A stretch of 64,000 nucleotides of DNA from Streptococcus downei MFe28 (GCF_900459175.1 NZ_UHFA01000002.1:1364001-1428000), one strand, 5' to 3'; shown: positions 1 through 9,594, numbered from the stretch's first letter. Made by a program: numbers and translations. The notes: a model not told the origin generated them from the letters alone.

Positions 1-18
1 CATTGGCAGGAATAGTTT

Positions 19-43
19 TATAATGAAAATGTAAACGATTGCA
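19..43 (+). promoter_or_regulatory. fru operon -10 box and CcpA cre site
   Basis: A TATAAT hexamer lies at 19-24; its -35 would fall at or before the window edge. At 29-43 the sequence ATGTAAACGATTGCA matches the catabolite response element consensus WTGNAANCGNWNNCW at every position. The cre sits just downstream of the -10 and touches the ribosome binding site (AAAGGAGG, 43-50), a position expected for repression by CcpA when preferred sugars are present. Family knowledge: streptococcal fru operons are commonly under CcpA control; binding itself is inferred. Confidence 0.75.
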
Positions 44-57
44 AAGGAGGTGTTGGT

Positions 58-801
58 ATTCTAAAGTCAGAGCGAAAACGGCTGATTATGGACCAGCTAA
101 GTCAAGCTGATTTTGTGACCTTGGACCATTTGGTATCTATACTGAAATCCTCTGAATCAACGGTTCGTCGGGATTTGGATGAACTTGAAGCTGAGCATAA
201 ACTTCACCGCATCCATGGTGGTGCCGAGAAACTGCACAGTCTTCAAGAAGAGCTCAGTGTCCAGCAGAAAGCTATCAAAAACGTTCAAGAAAAGAAGTTA
301 ATTGCGCATGCCGCTAAGGAGCGGATTTGCCAAGGTGATGTTATCTTTATCGAAGCGGGAACGACCAATGAACTTCTAGTTGATTGCTTGAATCGCATTG
401 ATATTACCGTGGTGACCAATTCCATTCATCACGCTATTAAGTTGTCTGAGAAGGGAATTCCCACAGTTATGATTGGGGGGAATGTTAAGATTTCAACAGA
501 TGCCAATGTTGGTCCTATTGCGCTCCAGCAACTTAATCAGCTCAATTTTGATCGTGCTTTCTTAGGAGCAAATGGTGCAGATTGTGATAATCTGACAACG
601 CCCGATATCTATGAAGGAGCGATTAAGGAGATGGTTATTGCCAACAGTAAGGAAACTTTTGTCTTGGCTGATAGCAGCAAGTTAGGAAAAATTTATTTTG
701 CTAAGTTTGCCAAAGTTGAGGAAGTGACCTTGATTATCAACCGTTCCTCTAACGCCATTGTCAACACAATAAAAGAAAAAACGAAGGTGATTGAAGTATG
801 A
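58..801 (+). CDS. fruR: DeoR-family fructose operon repressor FruR
   Basis: Transcriptional regulator of the fructose PTS operon, predicted to sense fructose 1-phosphate. The N-terminal winged helix carries SESTVRRDLDELE, typical of DeoR proteins, followed by GGAEKLHS and a sugar-phosphate-binding C-terminal domain. The first ATG is at 88, but family members normally begin MLKSERK, and that stretch is present in frame starting at an ATT codon at 58, seven bases after AAAGGAGG. No other start codon fits this ribosome site and an in-frame stop lies at 13, so I chose ATT (247 aa). It overlaps fruK by four bases (ATGA). Autoregulation is likely. The start codon is unusual; a sequence error of ATG to ATT is the alternative. 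Confidence 0.88.
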   Translation: MLKSERKRLIMDQLSQADFVTLDHLVSILKSSESTVRRDLDELEAEHKLHRIHGGAEKLHSLQEELSVQQKAIKNVQEKKLIAHAAKERICQGDVIFIEAGTTNELLVDCLNRIDITVVTNSIHHAIKLSEKGIPTVMIGGNVKISTDANVGPIALQQLNQLNFDRAFLGANGADCDNLTTPDIYEGAIKEMVIANSKETFVLADSSKLGKIYFAKFAKVEEVTLIINRSSNAIVNTIKEKTKVIEV

Positions 802-1709
802 TTTATACAGTAACCCTTAACCCTTCCATCGACTTTATTGTTCGTTTGGACAAGGTTGTTGTCGGTAGCGTCAACCGCATGACCAGCGATGATAAGTTTG
901 CAGGCGGTAAGGGCATCAATGTTAGTCGGATTTTGCAACGTCTGGGCGTAGAAAATACTGCGACCGGCTTTCTAGGTGGTTTCACCGGCAAGTTTGTTGA
1001 AGATGGTCTCAAGGCTGAAAACATCAGAACAAAATTTGTTAAGGTCGATCAGGATACTCGCATTAATGTCAAAATCAAGGCAGATGATGAGACAGAAATC
1101 AATGGTGCGGGACCTGAAATCAGTCCGGAGCAGTTAGCTGATTTAGAGGCTATCCTTACAGGTCTGTCAGCTGATGATACAGTGGTCTTTGCCGGTTCTG
1201 CCCCTAGCAGTCTGGGCAACCAGATCTATAATCGTTTGATTCCTGCTGCTAGGCAAGCAGGAGCTCAGGTAGTCTGCGACTTTGAGGGGCAAACTCTCTT
1301 GGACTCCCTCAATTATCAGCCGCTCCTCGTTAAACCTAACAACCATGAGTTGGAAGTCATCTTTGATGTTAAGCTCAATGGTTTAGCAGATGTTGAAAAG
1401 TATGCTAGAGAGATTCTAGCCAAAGGTGCCCAAAATGTTATCATCTCTATGGCTGGTGACGGGGCTCTGCTGGTAACGCCAGAAGCTGCTTACTTTGCTA
1501 AACCAATCAAAGGTCAGGTTAAGAACTCGGTTGGAGCGGGTGATTCGATGGTCGCTGGTTTTACCGGTGAATTTGTCAAGTCTGCTGATCCAATTGAGGC
1601 TCTCAAGTGGGGTGTGGCCTGCGGGACCTCAACGGCCTTCTCAGATGACCTAGCCGACATCGATTTTATTAAAGAAACCTATCAAAAAGTAGAGGTAGAA
1701 AAACTATGA
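798..1709 (+). CDS. fruK: 1-phosphofructokinase
   Basis: PfkB-family sugar kinase that phosphorylates fructose 1-phosphate, the product of the adjacent PTS, to fructose 1,6-bisphosphate in the cytoplasm. The 303-aa protein has the first PfkB signature with GGKG at residues 36-39 and the second near residue 250 with NSVGAGDS, whose aspartate is the catalytic base. Start ATG overlaps the fruR stop, and its own stop overlaps the fruA start, so the three genes are translationally coupled. Tagatose-6-phosphate kinase is the nearest alternative, but gene order with fruR and a fructose IIABC favours FruK. Confidence 0.95.
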   Translation: MIYTVTLNPSIDFIVRLDKVVVGSVNRMTSDDKFAGGKGINVSRILQRLGVENTATGFLGGFTGKFVEDGLKAENIRTKFVKVDQDTRINVKIKADDETEINGAGPEISPEQLADLEAILTGLSADDTVVFAGSAPSSLGNQIYNRLIPAARQAGAQVVCDFEGQTLLDSLNYQPLLVKPNNHELEVIFDVKLNGLADVEKYAREILAKGAQNVIISMAGDGALLVTPEAAYFAKPIKGQVKNSVGAGDSMVAGFTGEFVKSADPIEALKWGVACGTSTAFSDDLADIDFIKETYQKVEVEKL

Positions 1710-3685
1710 AAATTCAAGACGTCTTGCGAAAAGAAGTCATGATCATGGATTTGCAAGCAACCACCAAGGAAGCTGCCATTGATGAAATGATTTCTTCCTT
1801 GGTTGATAAGGGCATTGTCACCGATTTCGATACCTTTAAAACAGGTATTATGAATCGGGAAGCGCAAACTTCAACCGGTTTGGGTGATGGAATAGCTATG
1901 CCCCACAGTAAGAATGCTGCTGTTAAAGAGGCAACCGTCCTCTTTGCTAAATCAGCCAAGGGAGTTGATTATGAAGCCTTGGACGGTCAGCCAACTGACC
2001 TTTTCTTCATGATTGCAGCACCAGACGGCGCTAACAACACTCATTTGGCTGCCTTGGCGGAGTTATCTAAGTATCTGATGAAGGATGGCTTTGCCGATAA
2101 ATTACGGCAGGTAAGCAGTCCAGACGAGGTCATTGCGACCTTTGATGCAGCAGAAGAGGAAAACAAGGCTGAGGCAGCTAGCAAGGCAGCTCCAGTAACT
2201 GATGATGACAAACCATCGGTAGTCGCCGTTACCGCTTGTACAACTGGTATCGCCCACACCTACATGGCTGAAGAAGCCCTGATTAAACAAGGGCAAGAAA
2301 TGGGAGTCAATGTTCGGGTTGAAACCAACGGTGCCTCAGGTGTCGGAACTCCATTGACTGCTGATGAAATCAAGCGAGCTAAGGGTGTTATCGTAGCAGC
2401 CGATAAGGCAGTTGAAATGCCTCGTTTTGATGGCAAGCCTTTGATTTCTCGGCCAGTTGCCGAAGGTATTAAAAAGCCAGAAGAATTGATTAATACCATT
2501 CTTGATGGCAAGGCAGAAATCTATCATGCCGCAGCAGGAGAAGCAAGCTCAACTACAAGTGACGCTGGTGAAAAGACCGGCCTAGGGGCAGCCTTCTACA
2601 AGCATCTGATGAGTGGGGTTTCACAAATGCTGCCATTCGTTATCGGTGGTGGTATCATGATTGCCCTAGCCTTCCTGATTGATAACATGATGGGCGTGCC
2701 TAAGGATCAACTCAGTAATCTGGGTGTCTACCACCAGGCAGCCGCTATCTTTAAACAAATCGGGAATGCTGCCTTTGGTTTCATGCTTCCAGTTCTGGCG
2801 GGTTACATTGCCTATTCTATTGCTGAAAAGCCAGGTCTAGCCTCAGGTTTTGCAGCCGGCTTCATTGCTTCTAATGGTTATGCCATCAACACCGTTGCTT
2901 ATTTCTCCGGTAGCAAGGCTGCTCAAAATCCGACCCTGATTCCTTCAGGTTTCCTCGGAGCCTTAGTTGGTGGTTTCCTAGCTGGTGGCGTTGCCCTCTT
3001 GCTCAAGAAATATATTAAGGTTCCTCGCTCCTTAGAGGGTATCAAGTCTATCTTGCTTTTGCCTCTTTTAGGGGTTGGTATTACTGGCTTCCTCATGCTC
3101 CTGGTTAATATTCCAATGGGAGCCATCAATACTGGTCTTAATAACTTCCTTCAAGGGCTCTCTGGTAGCTCAGCTGTCTTACTTGGCTTAATTGTCGGTG
3201 CCATGATGGCCATTGATATGGGTGGACCTTTCAACAAGGCTGCCTACATCTTTGGTACAGGCACCCTGACCGAAGCAGGAGTCCTCGAACATGGTGGTTC
3301 AGTAGTTATGGCAGCAGTTATGGCTGCTGGTATGGTTCCGCCTTTGGCTGTATTTGTCGCTACTCGTCTCTTCCCTAATAAGTTCACCCAAGAAGAACGT
3401 GATTCAGGTTTGACAAATATCGTCATGGGACTGTCCTTCATTACTGAAGGGGCCATTCCTTTCGGCGCTGCCGACCCAGGTCGTGCCATCCCAAGTTTTA
3501 TGTTGGGTTCAGCTATTACAGGTGCCCTAGTTGGCTGGGCTGGTATCAAGCTCATGGCCCCTCACGGAGGTATCTTCGTAGTAGCCTTGACCACTAATTG
3601 GTGGCTCTACCTTATCTTTGTTGCTATCGGAGCTATTATCTCAGGTATTGTCTTTGGGACTCTGCGTAAGGAACAAAAAGCTTAA
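1706..3685 (+). CDS. fruA: PTS fructose transporter subunit IIABC
   Basis: Membrane permease that imports and phosphorylates fructose to fructose 1-phosphate. Domain order is EIIA (about 1-150, phospho-histidine H67 in GIAMPHSKN), EIIB (about 170-270, phospho-cysteine C178 in TACTTGIAHTYMAEE) and EIIC (about 290-655, multiple hydrophobic segments and the conserved SFITEGAIPFGAADP). The linker between A and B is rich in Ala, Glu and Lys. At 659 aa this is the usual full-length fusion. It is the last gene of the fru operon and is followed by a strong terminator. Confidence 0.96.
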   Translation: MKIQDVLRKEVMIMDLQATTKEAAIDEMISSLVDKGIVTDFDTFKTGIMNREAQTSTGLGDGIAMPHSKNAAVKEATVLFAKSAKGVDYEALDGQPTDLFFMIAAPDGANNTHLAALAELSKYLMKDGFADKLRQVSSPDEVIATFDAAEEENKAEAASKAAPVTDDDKPSVVAVTACTTGIAHTYMAEEALIKQGQEMGVNVRVETNGASGVGTPLTADEIKRAKGVIVAADKAVEMPRFDGKPLISRPVAEGIKKPEELINTILDGKAEIYHAAAGEASSTTSDAGEKTGLGAAFYKHLMSGVSQMLPFVIGGGIMIALAFLIDNMMGVPKDQLSNLGVYHQAAAIFKQIGNAAFGFMLPVLAGYIAYSIAEKPGLASGFAAGFIASNGYAINTVAYFSGSKAAQNPTLIPSGFLGALVGGFLAGGVALLLKKYIKVPRSLEGIKSILLLPLLGVGITGFLMLLVNIPMGAINTGLNNFLQGLSGSSAVLLGLIVGAMMAIDMGGPFNKAAYIFGTGTLTEAGVLEHGGSVVMAAVMAAGMVPPLAVFVATRLFPNKFTQEERDSGLTNIVMGLSFITEGAIPFGAADPGRAIPSFMLGSAITGALVGWAGIKLMAPHGGIFVVALTTNWWLYLIFVAIGAIISGIVFGTLRKEQKA

Positions 3686-3701
3686 GATTATATAGAACAT
3701 T

Positions 3702-3739
3702 AAAAATCCTTTCAACTTAAAAAGTTGAAGGGATTTTTT
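3702..3739 (+). terminator. fru operon terminator
   Basis: AAAAATCCTTTCAACTT pairs with AAGTTGAAGGGATTTTT across a short A-rich loop and ends in a run of T, 16 bases after the fruA stop. Structure seen directly; function inferred. Confidence 0.88.
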
Positions 3740-3774
3740 GTCTTCTTTACGAATATACAGTTAGGAGGTAGAAC

Positions 3775-4470
3775 ATGTACAATGTAGAAATTCATGAAGA
3801 AGCCATGCGTCCTAGAGAACGTCTGGTCACTCTTGGTCCTGAAAACCTCAGTAATCAAGAGCTTTTAGCTATTCTTTTGCGGACAGGAACTAGGCAACAT
3901 CACGTCTTGACCTTGGCCAATAATATTTTAGAAGAAGTGTCTAGTCTAGCTGATTTCCGTAGTTATTCGCTGGAAGAACTTCAGGCTATCCCAGGAATTG
4001 GTCAGGTTAAATCTATTGAAATCAAGGCAGCCTTAGAATTTGCCAAAAGGGTCAATCAGACCCTGCCAGAGAAATCGGACCGCATCATTTCTAGTGACCG
4101 CCTGGCCAAGAAAATGATGGCAGAACTAAGAGATAAGCGCCAGGAGCATCTGATTGCGCTCTATCTGGATACCCAGAACCGTCTCATCAAGCAACAGACA
4201 ATCTTCATTGGTAGTGTCCAACGCTCGATTGCAGAACCGAGGGAAATCCTGCACTATGCCTGTCGTTTTATGGCAACCTCGGTTATTGTTGTCCACAATC
4301 ATCCTTCGGGTCAACCAGACCCTAGCCGCTATGACATTGCCTTTACAGAAAAAATCAAGCGCTGTTGTGATGATTTGGGACTGGCTTTCTTGGATCATAT
4401 CATCGTTGGTTCTGATAATTATTACAGTTTCCGAGAAGAGACCGATATTATCATTGAGCTTCCAATCTAA
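3775..4470 (+). CDS. radC: RadC-family protein (JAB/MPN domain)
   Basis: Conserved bacterial protein named for DNA repair, although its biochemical role is not firmly established; some homologues have been tied to transformation or recombination. The 231-aa sequence has an N-terminal helix-hairpin-helix (LQAIPGIGQVK, about 69-79) and a C-terminal JAB metalloprotease-like domain with HNHPSG (174-179), S184 and D187 forming the zinc-binding signature. TAGGAGG precedes the ATG at 3775. It is monocistronic, between the fru terminator and a convergent hairpin. Confidence 0.93.
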   Translation: MYNVEIHEEAMRPRERLVTLGPENLSNQELLAILLRTGTRQHHVLTLANNILEEVSSLADFRSYSLEELQAIPGIGQVKSIEIKAALEFAKRVNQTLPEKSDRIISSDRLAKKMMAELRDKRQEHLIALYLDTQNRLIKQQTIFIGSVQRSIAEPREILHYACRFMATSVIVVHNHPSGQPDPSRYDIAFTEKIKRCCDDLGLAFLDHIIVGSDNYYSFREETDIIIELPI

Positions 4471-4473
4471 ACT

Positions 4474-4502
4474 AAAAAACTAGACAGTTGGGTTCTGTCT
4501 AG
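4474..4502. terminator. Convergent (bidirectional) terminator
   Basis: CTAGACAG (4480-4487) pairs with CTGTCTAG (4495-4502). On the minus strand the stem is followed by six T, so it serves best as terminator of the leftward peptidase gene; radC may use it too. Confidence 0.7.
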
Positions 4503-4561
4503 CAGTGGTTACTTTTAGTAAAATTCCTCTTGGAAAGCTAGGTCTTGGGAGGGCTAGTCTT

Positions 4562-5253
4562 CTATAATTCATTGACAAAATAGTTGAAGAGTTCTTGGTC
4601 AGCCTGGCGGCTGCCAATCAGGTGCTCAGGATGCCATTGGACCCCAAAAAATGGATATCAGGGTGGTTGGAAGCAACCGCCTCAATAGTAGAGTCATTGG
4701 GGTCCTCAGCAATGACATCCAAAAAGGGCGATAGGTCCTTGATACTTTGGTGGTGGAAGGAGTTGATGGTGGTTTCAGAGCCATAAATCTCAGCCAACTT
4801 GGTGTTGTCCTTAAGCTTCATCTCGTGGTAGAGATAATCCGTAGGGGCATCTTGCCAATGGTTCTCAATAGCCTGATTGAGGTTGCCACCTAGAGCAACG
4901 TTCATCAATTGAGTTCCTCGGCAGACGGAAAAAATCGGCTTTTCTTCTCGAATAGCTTCATCAATGATGGAAAATTCAAAGACATCCCTTTGGTGGAGAA
5001 AATCATCATCAAGAGCCTGATTCTTTTCGTGATAGAATTGAGGGTCAACATTTTGACCGCCAATTAATAGGATTTTATCAACCATTTGCACGTAAGACTT
5101 AGCATCTTCGATTGAACCAATGGGAAGAAGCAGAGGAATGCCCCCTGCATTTTGAACAGCCTTGACAAAGCCCTTGGGTGCATAGCTGGTGATGATATTG
5201 TCACTATTGGGTCTTTCATTTGTTGTAATTCCAATAATAGGCTTTTTGGTCAT
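4562..5253 (-). pseudogene. Peptidase C26 / gamma-glutamyl-GABA hydrolase-like, frameshifted near the 3' end
   Basis: Class I glutamine-amidotransferase-fold hydrolase, related to PuuD. The start is the ATG at 5253 (MTKKPIIGIT) with AGGAGG eight bases upstream, rather than an upstream ATG. The nucleophile is C111 in IFSVCRGTQ. In this frame translation ends after HFLGSNGILST at 4618. In the next frame the sequence continues GVQWHPEHLIGSRQADQ and so on to a TAG at 4562-4564, which is the expected family ending. One G appears missing from a GGGG run near 4644. The frameshift removes the catalytic His and Glu of QWHPE, so the truncated product should be inactive. Real mutation or sequencing error cannot be separated here. 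Confidence 0.85.
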
Positions 5254-5455
5254 TGAGGGAACCTCCTGAGGGCTTGAATTAATAGTCAATAAAAATCAAA
5301 AGTATCGAGGCTAGGAGCAGGGGTAGTAGGACAGTCCGGTAGCCGATAACTTAAAAATAAAATGGCATGAGGTGACGAAGGTTTTGATATCTGTCAAATT
5401 CCTCCAGTCTTACTCCCAAACGGCAATCTCTTTTGAAGAGTACTACTTATTGAGA

Positions 5456-5482
5456 AATCACCTGAAGTCTGTTCAGGTGATT
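5456..5482. terminator. Inverted repeat downstream of rex
   Basis: AATCACCTGAA and TTCAGGTGATT form a perfect 11-bp stem with a 5-base loop, about 30 bases after the rex stop. There is no clear T tract on the minus strand, so it may be a terminator or an RNA-stabilising stem. The rest of 5254-5510 shows no gene. Confidence 0.5.
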
Positions 5483-5510
5483 GTTTGGTCTGTGCAGATA
5501 AGAAAAGGTC

Positions 5511-6164
5511 TTACTGGTCTTGATTCATAAAGTAGAGAAGGGTTTGCAGTTCGCTAGTCAGGTCGACATATTGAACGAAGACACCCTTGGGCAGGCTGAG
5601 ATTGACGGGTGAAAAGCTCAAAATTCCCTTGATACCAGCCTCAACCAGAAGATTAGCAACTTCTTGAGCTTTGACACTAGGAACCGTTAAAATAGCTGTC
5701 TGACAATCACTCCCCTTGAGCCTTTCCTTAATGCTGGAAATGCCATAGATGGGAATGTTATCTTCCGTTTTTGTGTTGACCAAATCATTGTCATCTGTAT
5801 CAAAGGCCATGACTATCTTCATCTTATTGCGCTCGTGGAAGCGATAGTGGAGCAAGGCCCTTCCCATGTTACCGCAACCAACAAGGACAACGCTGGTAAT
5901 GGAGTGGTCGTTGAGAATGTCAGCAAAGAAGTTCATCAACTTTTTGACATCGTAGCCAAAGCCCCGTCGTCCAAGTTCACCAAAATAGGAAAAGTCCCGA
6001 CGGACGGTTGCCGAGTCAATGCCAATAGCCTCAGCAATCTGCTTGGAGCTCGCCTTGGTAATTTCTTCGGCATTGAAACGTTTAAAGGTCCTATAGTATA
6101 GCGATAGTCGCTTGGCTGTCGCTTTAGGAATAGATTTATCAATAGTCACTTTAACTATCTCCAA
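5511..6164 (-). CDS. rex: Redox-sensing transcriptional repressor Rex
   Basis: Repressor that senses the NADH/NAD+ ratio and controls fermentation genes. Residues about 15-85 form the winged-helix domain ([36 protein letters not shown]), matching Rex almost word for word. A Rossmann fold follows with GCGNMG at 96-101, and the C-terminus carries the conserved [15 protein letters not shown]. At 217 aa the length is normal. The 110 bases upstream, before the DUF1831 gene, are AT-rich and could hold its own promoter. It lies downstream of DUF1831 and cysteine desulfurase in the same direction, a common streptococcal neighbourhood. Confidence 0.95.
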   Translation of the reverse strand: MEIVKVTIDKSIPKATAKRLSLYYRTFKRFNAEEITKASSKQIAEAIGIDSATVRRDFSYFGELGRRGFGYDVKKLMNFFADILNDHSITSVVLVGCGNMGRALLHYRFHERNKMKIVMAFDTDDNDLVNTKTEDNIPIYGISSIKERLKGSDCQTAILTVPSVKAQEVANLLVEAGIKGILSFSPVNLSLPKGVFVQYVDLTSELQTLLYFMNQDQ

Positions 6165-6274
6165 TCTTATGAAGTACGTCTAAGTTAATTGTAGAACAAG
6201 TTTGTGAAAACTGCAACAAATTTGCGATAAAAAAATCCTATAAGGGAATAGGATTTCGGTATCATGATAGAGGC

Positions 6275-6622
6275 TTAGTTCTCTATCTTGGTAAAGATAT
6301 CTCGCTCAACCAGGCTATCCATCAGGAAATAGAATTTATCTTGAATGATTGAGAGCTTGTCGGACTTAAAGATATTGACCAGGCGTAGGCCGGATTGGTC
6401 GGTCACACTAAGCTTGAAGGCAGATAGGTCCTTCTTGATCGTAATTTTAAGAGGGAAGCCCTGGCCAGAATTTGGCACCTCTTCTAGAAGACGATTAAGC
6501 TCGTAGTGGCCCAGTTTATTGGACTCAAAAGTGGTATCAATCAGCGTATATCTTTTAATCTTGGGACTAATTGTGTAGGTGTATTTACAGTCGTCTAAGT
6601 GAATAGATTTTTCAAATGCCAT
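6275..6622 (-). CDS. DUF1831 family protein
   Basis: Protein of 115 aa matching the DUF1831 family of lactic acid bacteria (start MAFEKSIHLDDCKYTYTISPKIKRY). No catalytic motif is visible and it appears soluble. It begins four bases after the cysteine desulfurase stop and is probably co-transcribed with it and prs. This genomic pairing is usual in streptococci, but the function is unknown. Confidence 0.85.
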   Translation of the reverse strand: MAFEKSIHLDDCKYTYTISPKIKRYTLIDTTFESNKLGHYELNRLLEEVPNSGQGFPLKITIKKDLSAFKLSVTDQSGLRLVNIFKSDKLSIIQDKFYFLMDSLVERDIFTKIEN

Positions 6623-6626
6623 AGTA

Positions 6627-7748
6627 TTATCCTATAATTTCTTTCAATTTTTTTGCCAGTGCCAATAATTCCTCAGAGCTATTGAGCTCTGAGAGGCTGA
6701 TGCGGATAGACTCCGTCAAACGTGGAGAGGACTCTCCATAGTAGGCTTGTAAGACGTGGCTGGGATCAACTGTTCCTGCCGTGCAGGCAGAACCAGTTGA
6801 AACAGCAAAGCCTGCTAAATCCAGCTGGGTTAGAAGCAGGCCGTTATTTTGGCCTAGGAAACCAATATTGATGACGTGGGGAAGCTGCTTATTTCCACCA
6901 TTGAGATAGTAGTCCAAGCCTAGCTTGCTTAACTCTTCTAGGAAGACCTCTCGTAAGTGTTCCACCTTCTGATAGTTTTCCTCTTGCTTTTGGTCAGCTT
7001 CCCTGAGAGCTTGAGCCAGACCGGTAATTCCAAGCATATTTTCGGTGCTGGCTCGTCTTTTATCCTCTTGCTCACCACCGTGTAAAAGACTATCCATGTG
7101 GTGAGGTTTAGCGTAAAGGAAACCGACACCTTTGGGTCCATGAAACTTATGGGCAGAAGCAGAGAGAAAATCGACCCCTAATTCCTCAGGATGAACAGGG
7201 ACTTTCCCCATAGCTTGAACAGCATCAACATGTAAGACAGCCTGGTGCTCAGCTAGAACTTGGGCAAAGTCAGAAACGGGCAGAAGGTCACCAGTTTCAT
7301 TATTAGCCAACATGGTTGAGACCAGGATAGTATCTTCCCTTAGGGACTCTTTGAGGGCTTGGGCGGTGAACTGATGATTGTCGTCAGGTTGAAGATAGGT
7401 TACCTGAAAACCAAACCGCTTTTCCAAGTAAGCCATGACATGGAGAACCGAATGGTGCTCGATAGCCGTAGTAATCAGGTGCTTGCCCTTGGCTTGGTTG
7501 GCCAGGGCATAGCCCTGAATGGCCATGTTGTTGCTTTCGGTTGCTCCCGATGTGAAAATGATATTTCTTGCTTGGGTCTTTAAGATTTTGGCGATAGTAA
7601 GACGGTTATCCCGCAAGAGATGGCTTGCCTTGCGTCCATAGGCATGGATGCTGGAAGGATTGCCAAAATTGTCGGACATAACCGTCGTCATAGATTCGAT
7701 AACACCTGGAGTCAAAGGAGTTGTCGCAGCATTATCAAGATAAATCAT
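6627..7748 (-). CDS. Cysteine desulfurase (NifS/IscS type)
   Basis: PLP enzyme that removes sulfur from cysteine as a protein persulfide for tRNA thiolation or cofactor assembly. The 373-aa protein shows the aminotransferase class V pattern: TSGATESNN (about 66-74), IEHHS (about 96-100), the PLP lysine K201 in SASAHKFHGPKG and the active-site cysteine C322 in STGSACTAG. The cysteine lies in a flexible loop as in the NifS/IscS group, not the SufS group. It sits one base from the prs stop, so prs-desulfurase-DUF1831 is one operon. The particular sulfur acceptor cannot be told from this window. Confidence 0.92.
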   Translation of the reverse strand: MIYLDNAATTPLTPGVIESMTTVMSDNFGNPSSIHAYGRKASHLLRDNRLTIAKILKTQARNIIFTSGATESNNMAIQGYALANQAKGKHLITTAIEHHSVLHVMAYLEKRFGFQVTYLQPDDNHQFTAQALKESLREDTILVSTMLANNETGDLLPVSDFAQVLAEHQAVLHVDAVQAMGKVPVHPEELGVDFLSASAHKFHGPKGVGFLYAKPHHMDSLLHGGEQEDKRRASTENMLGITGLAQALREADQKQEENYQKVEHLREVFLEELSKLGLDYYLNGGNKQLPHVINIGFLGQNNGLLLTQLDLAGFAVSTGSACTAGTVDPSHVLQAYYGESSPRLTESIRISLSELNSSEELLALAKKLKEIIG

Positions 7749-7749
7749 C

Positions 7750-8715
7750 TTATTCCTCGTTTTGAGACGTGTAGGTAAAGAGTGGACTAAGTGGTTTGTG
7801 GTTGTGGATACGGGTAATAGCGTTGCCGATTAGCTCGCTAGCGGTGATGTAGCTGACATTGCTGCTGACCTTTTCCTTAGTGGCAACAGAGTCTGTCACC
7901 AGAATTTCCTTGATAGGCGCTGCTTCAAGAATCTCAGTCGCTCCGCCAGCAAAGAGACCGTGGCTGGCTACTGCATAAATTTCTGAGGCACCATTGCGTT
8001 CAACAATTTTAGCCGCTTCAGCAAAGGTCTTACCGGTGTTAAGAATATCGTCAATCAAGATGGCTTTTTTACCAGCAACTTCACCGATAATATAACCTTC
8101 TTCGCGGTGGGAATCATCTTGAGCATAATCAATAATGGCAATAGGTGCATCCAGATATTCTGCTAGGCTACGGGCCCTTTTAATGCCTGAGTTCTTAGGA
8201 CTGACGACCACAACATCGGTCCCTTTCAGCCCCATCTTAATATAGCGCTCAGCAAAGAGGGGAACCGTAAAGAGGTTATCAACGGGAATATCAAAGAAGC
8301 CTTGGACCTGAACAGCGTGCAAATCGAGGGTCAGGATGCGGTAGGCACCGGCCTTGACCAGCATATTGGCCACTAGCTTAGCAGTGATAGGCTCACGTTG
8401 TTGGGCAATGCGATCCTGACGGGCATAGCCGAAGTAGGGCAGGATAACATTGACAGAATTTGCCGAAGCCCGTTTGCAGGCATCAATCATAATCAAGAGT
8501 TCCCAAAGATTATCATTGACGGGAAAGCTGGTTGATTGAATGACATAAATATCAAAGCCACGGACACTTTCTTCAATGTTAATCATGATTTCGCCGTCAG
8601 AAAACTGCCGAGAAGACAATTTACTGAGCGGAATACCTGCAGCTTTTGAGATTTTTTCTGCGATAGCTGTATTAGAAGTCAGCGAAAATAATTTTGGGGT
8701 GCTAGTTTCTACCAT
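7750..8715 (-). CDS. prs: Ribose-phosphate pyrophosphokinase
   Basis: Makes PRPP from ribose 5-phosphate and ATP for nucleotide, His and Trp synthesis. Recognisable segments are [19 protein letters not shown], the ATP region YGYARQDR-like ([13 protein letters not shown]), the signature [16 protein letters not shown] and the PRPP loop [10 protein letters not shown] chose the ATG at 8715 ([15 protein letters not shown]), preceded by AAAGGAG at a rather long 12 bases; upstream in-frame codons to 8796 do not resemble the family. The 321-aa length is normal. This resembles the second streptococcal Prs paralogue, the one found next to a cysteine desulfurase. Confidence 0.93.
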   Translation of the reverse strand: MVETSTPKLFSLTSNTAIAEKISKAAGIPLSKLSSRQFSDGEIMINIEESVRGFDIYVIQSTSFPVNDNLWELLIMIDACKRASANSVNVILPYFGYARQDRIAQQREPITAKLVANMLVKAGAYRILTLDLHAVQVQGFFDIPVDNLFTVPLFAERYIKMGLKGTDVVVVSPKNSGIKRARSLAEYLDAPIAIIDYAQDDSHREEGYIIGEVAGKKAILIDDILNTGKTFAEAAKIVERNGASEIYAVASHGLFAGGATEILEAAPIKEILVTDSVATKEKVSSNVSYITASELIGNAITRIHNHKPLSPLFTYTSQNEE

Positions 8716-8893
8716 GACGGTGTCAGTCTCCTTTGAATAAGCAACAAGCCCAGATGGGCTTCTAGTTAGTAGAGCTTCAAGGCCTTCTGGTCCCATTCTT
8801 TCTTTGTCCTGTGGCCTTGAAAATCTTGAAATTTTCCGTCTCTATTGTACCAAAAAAGGCTGATTTTTACAGCCCCTTATCGCTATTTGTTCA

Positions 8894-9466
8894 TCACTCT
8901 TTCTGCTTGAGCGTGGAGCAGAAGCGAGCGACCTTACTTTTGGCATACTTAAGTTCAATGTCGTGCTCCACTAAGAAGGCCTCGAAGTCTGCCTTGCCCT
9001 TGATGGCATCCTCCACTTCAAGCTCCAGTTCGTAATCAATGCGTCCAGCATAGTTATTCTTGTCGAGGGCCATGAGGCCGATAGGGGTCTCTTTTTCCCG
9101 GCGGACGGTTGTTAAGTGCCCCAGATTTCTGAGCTGGTCGCAATCAACTCCCTGCTCATGGATGAGGGCCTTGATGGTACTATCAGGGAAGTGGCAGGAC
9201 TCAATGATGCTTCTCGCCTCCTGACGGCTTAAGTCAATATTGTGCTCCAGGGTGCCGACCTCCCTTGGAATCTTCAAGGTTAATTCCGCCCCCTTGTCGA
9301 AGGTGCGAATTCTCAAGGACAGACGTTTTTTTCGCATGATGAAATCGTCGGTATCAAAGTAGTAATTGGTCTGGGTAACAGCGGGAACATGGGAGAAGAG
9401 CGCCTCCATGCGGTTAAATTCCGCCTTATTAAGCATGGATTTGTATTCGATTTCCAAATGATTCAT
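8894..9466 (-). CDS. CYTH domain protein (triphosphate tunnel family)
   Basis: CYTH proteins bind triphosphate substrates in a beta-tunnel; bacterial members include thiamine triphosphatases and inorganic triphosphatases. The signature ExExK is at residues 5-9 (EIEYK), with further charged strand motifs RLSLRIRTF, ELTLKIPR and YELELEVEDA typical of the fold. The start at 9466 has AAAGGA eight bases upstream; an in-frame ATG at 9484 lacks this. It diverges from relQ, sharing a 128-base intergenic region, an arrangement conserved in streptococci. Substrate unknown. Confidence 0.87.
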   Translation of the reverse strand: MNHLEIEYKSMLNKAEFNRMEALFSHVPAVTQTNYYFDTDDFIMRKKRLSLRIRTFDKGAELTLKIPREVGTLEHNIDLSRQEARSIIESCHFPDSTIKALIHEQGVDCDQLRNLGHLTTVRREKETPIGLMALDKNNYAGRIDYELELEVEDAIKGKADFEAFLVEHDIELKYAKSKVARFCSTLKQKE

Positions 9467-9594
9467 CTTGATTTTCCTTTGCAAGACCTTTATGGTATAA
9501 TTTTACTTAAACTAATTCTATAAAAATGTGGGCTAATTGACAAGGTTTGGCTGTCAAATTTAGCCCTAAAAACAGGAGTTCGAGAAGATATACG

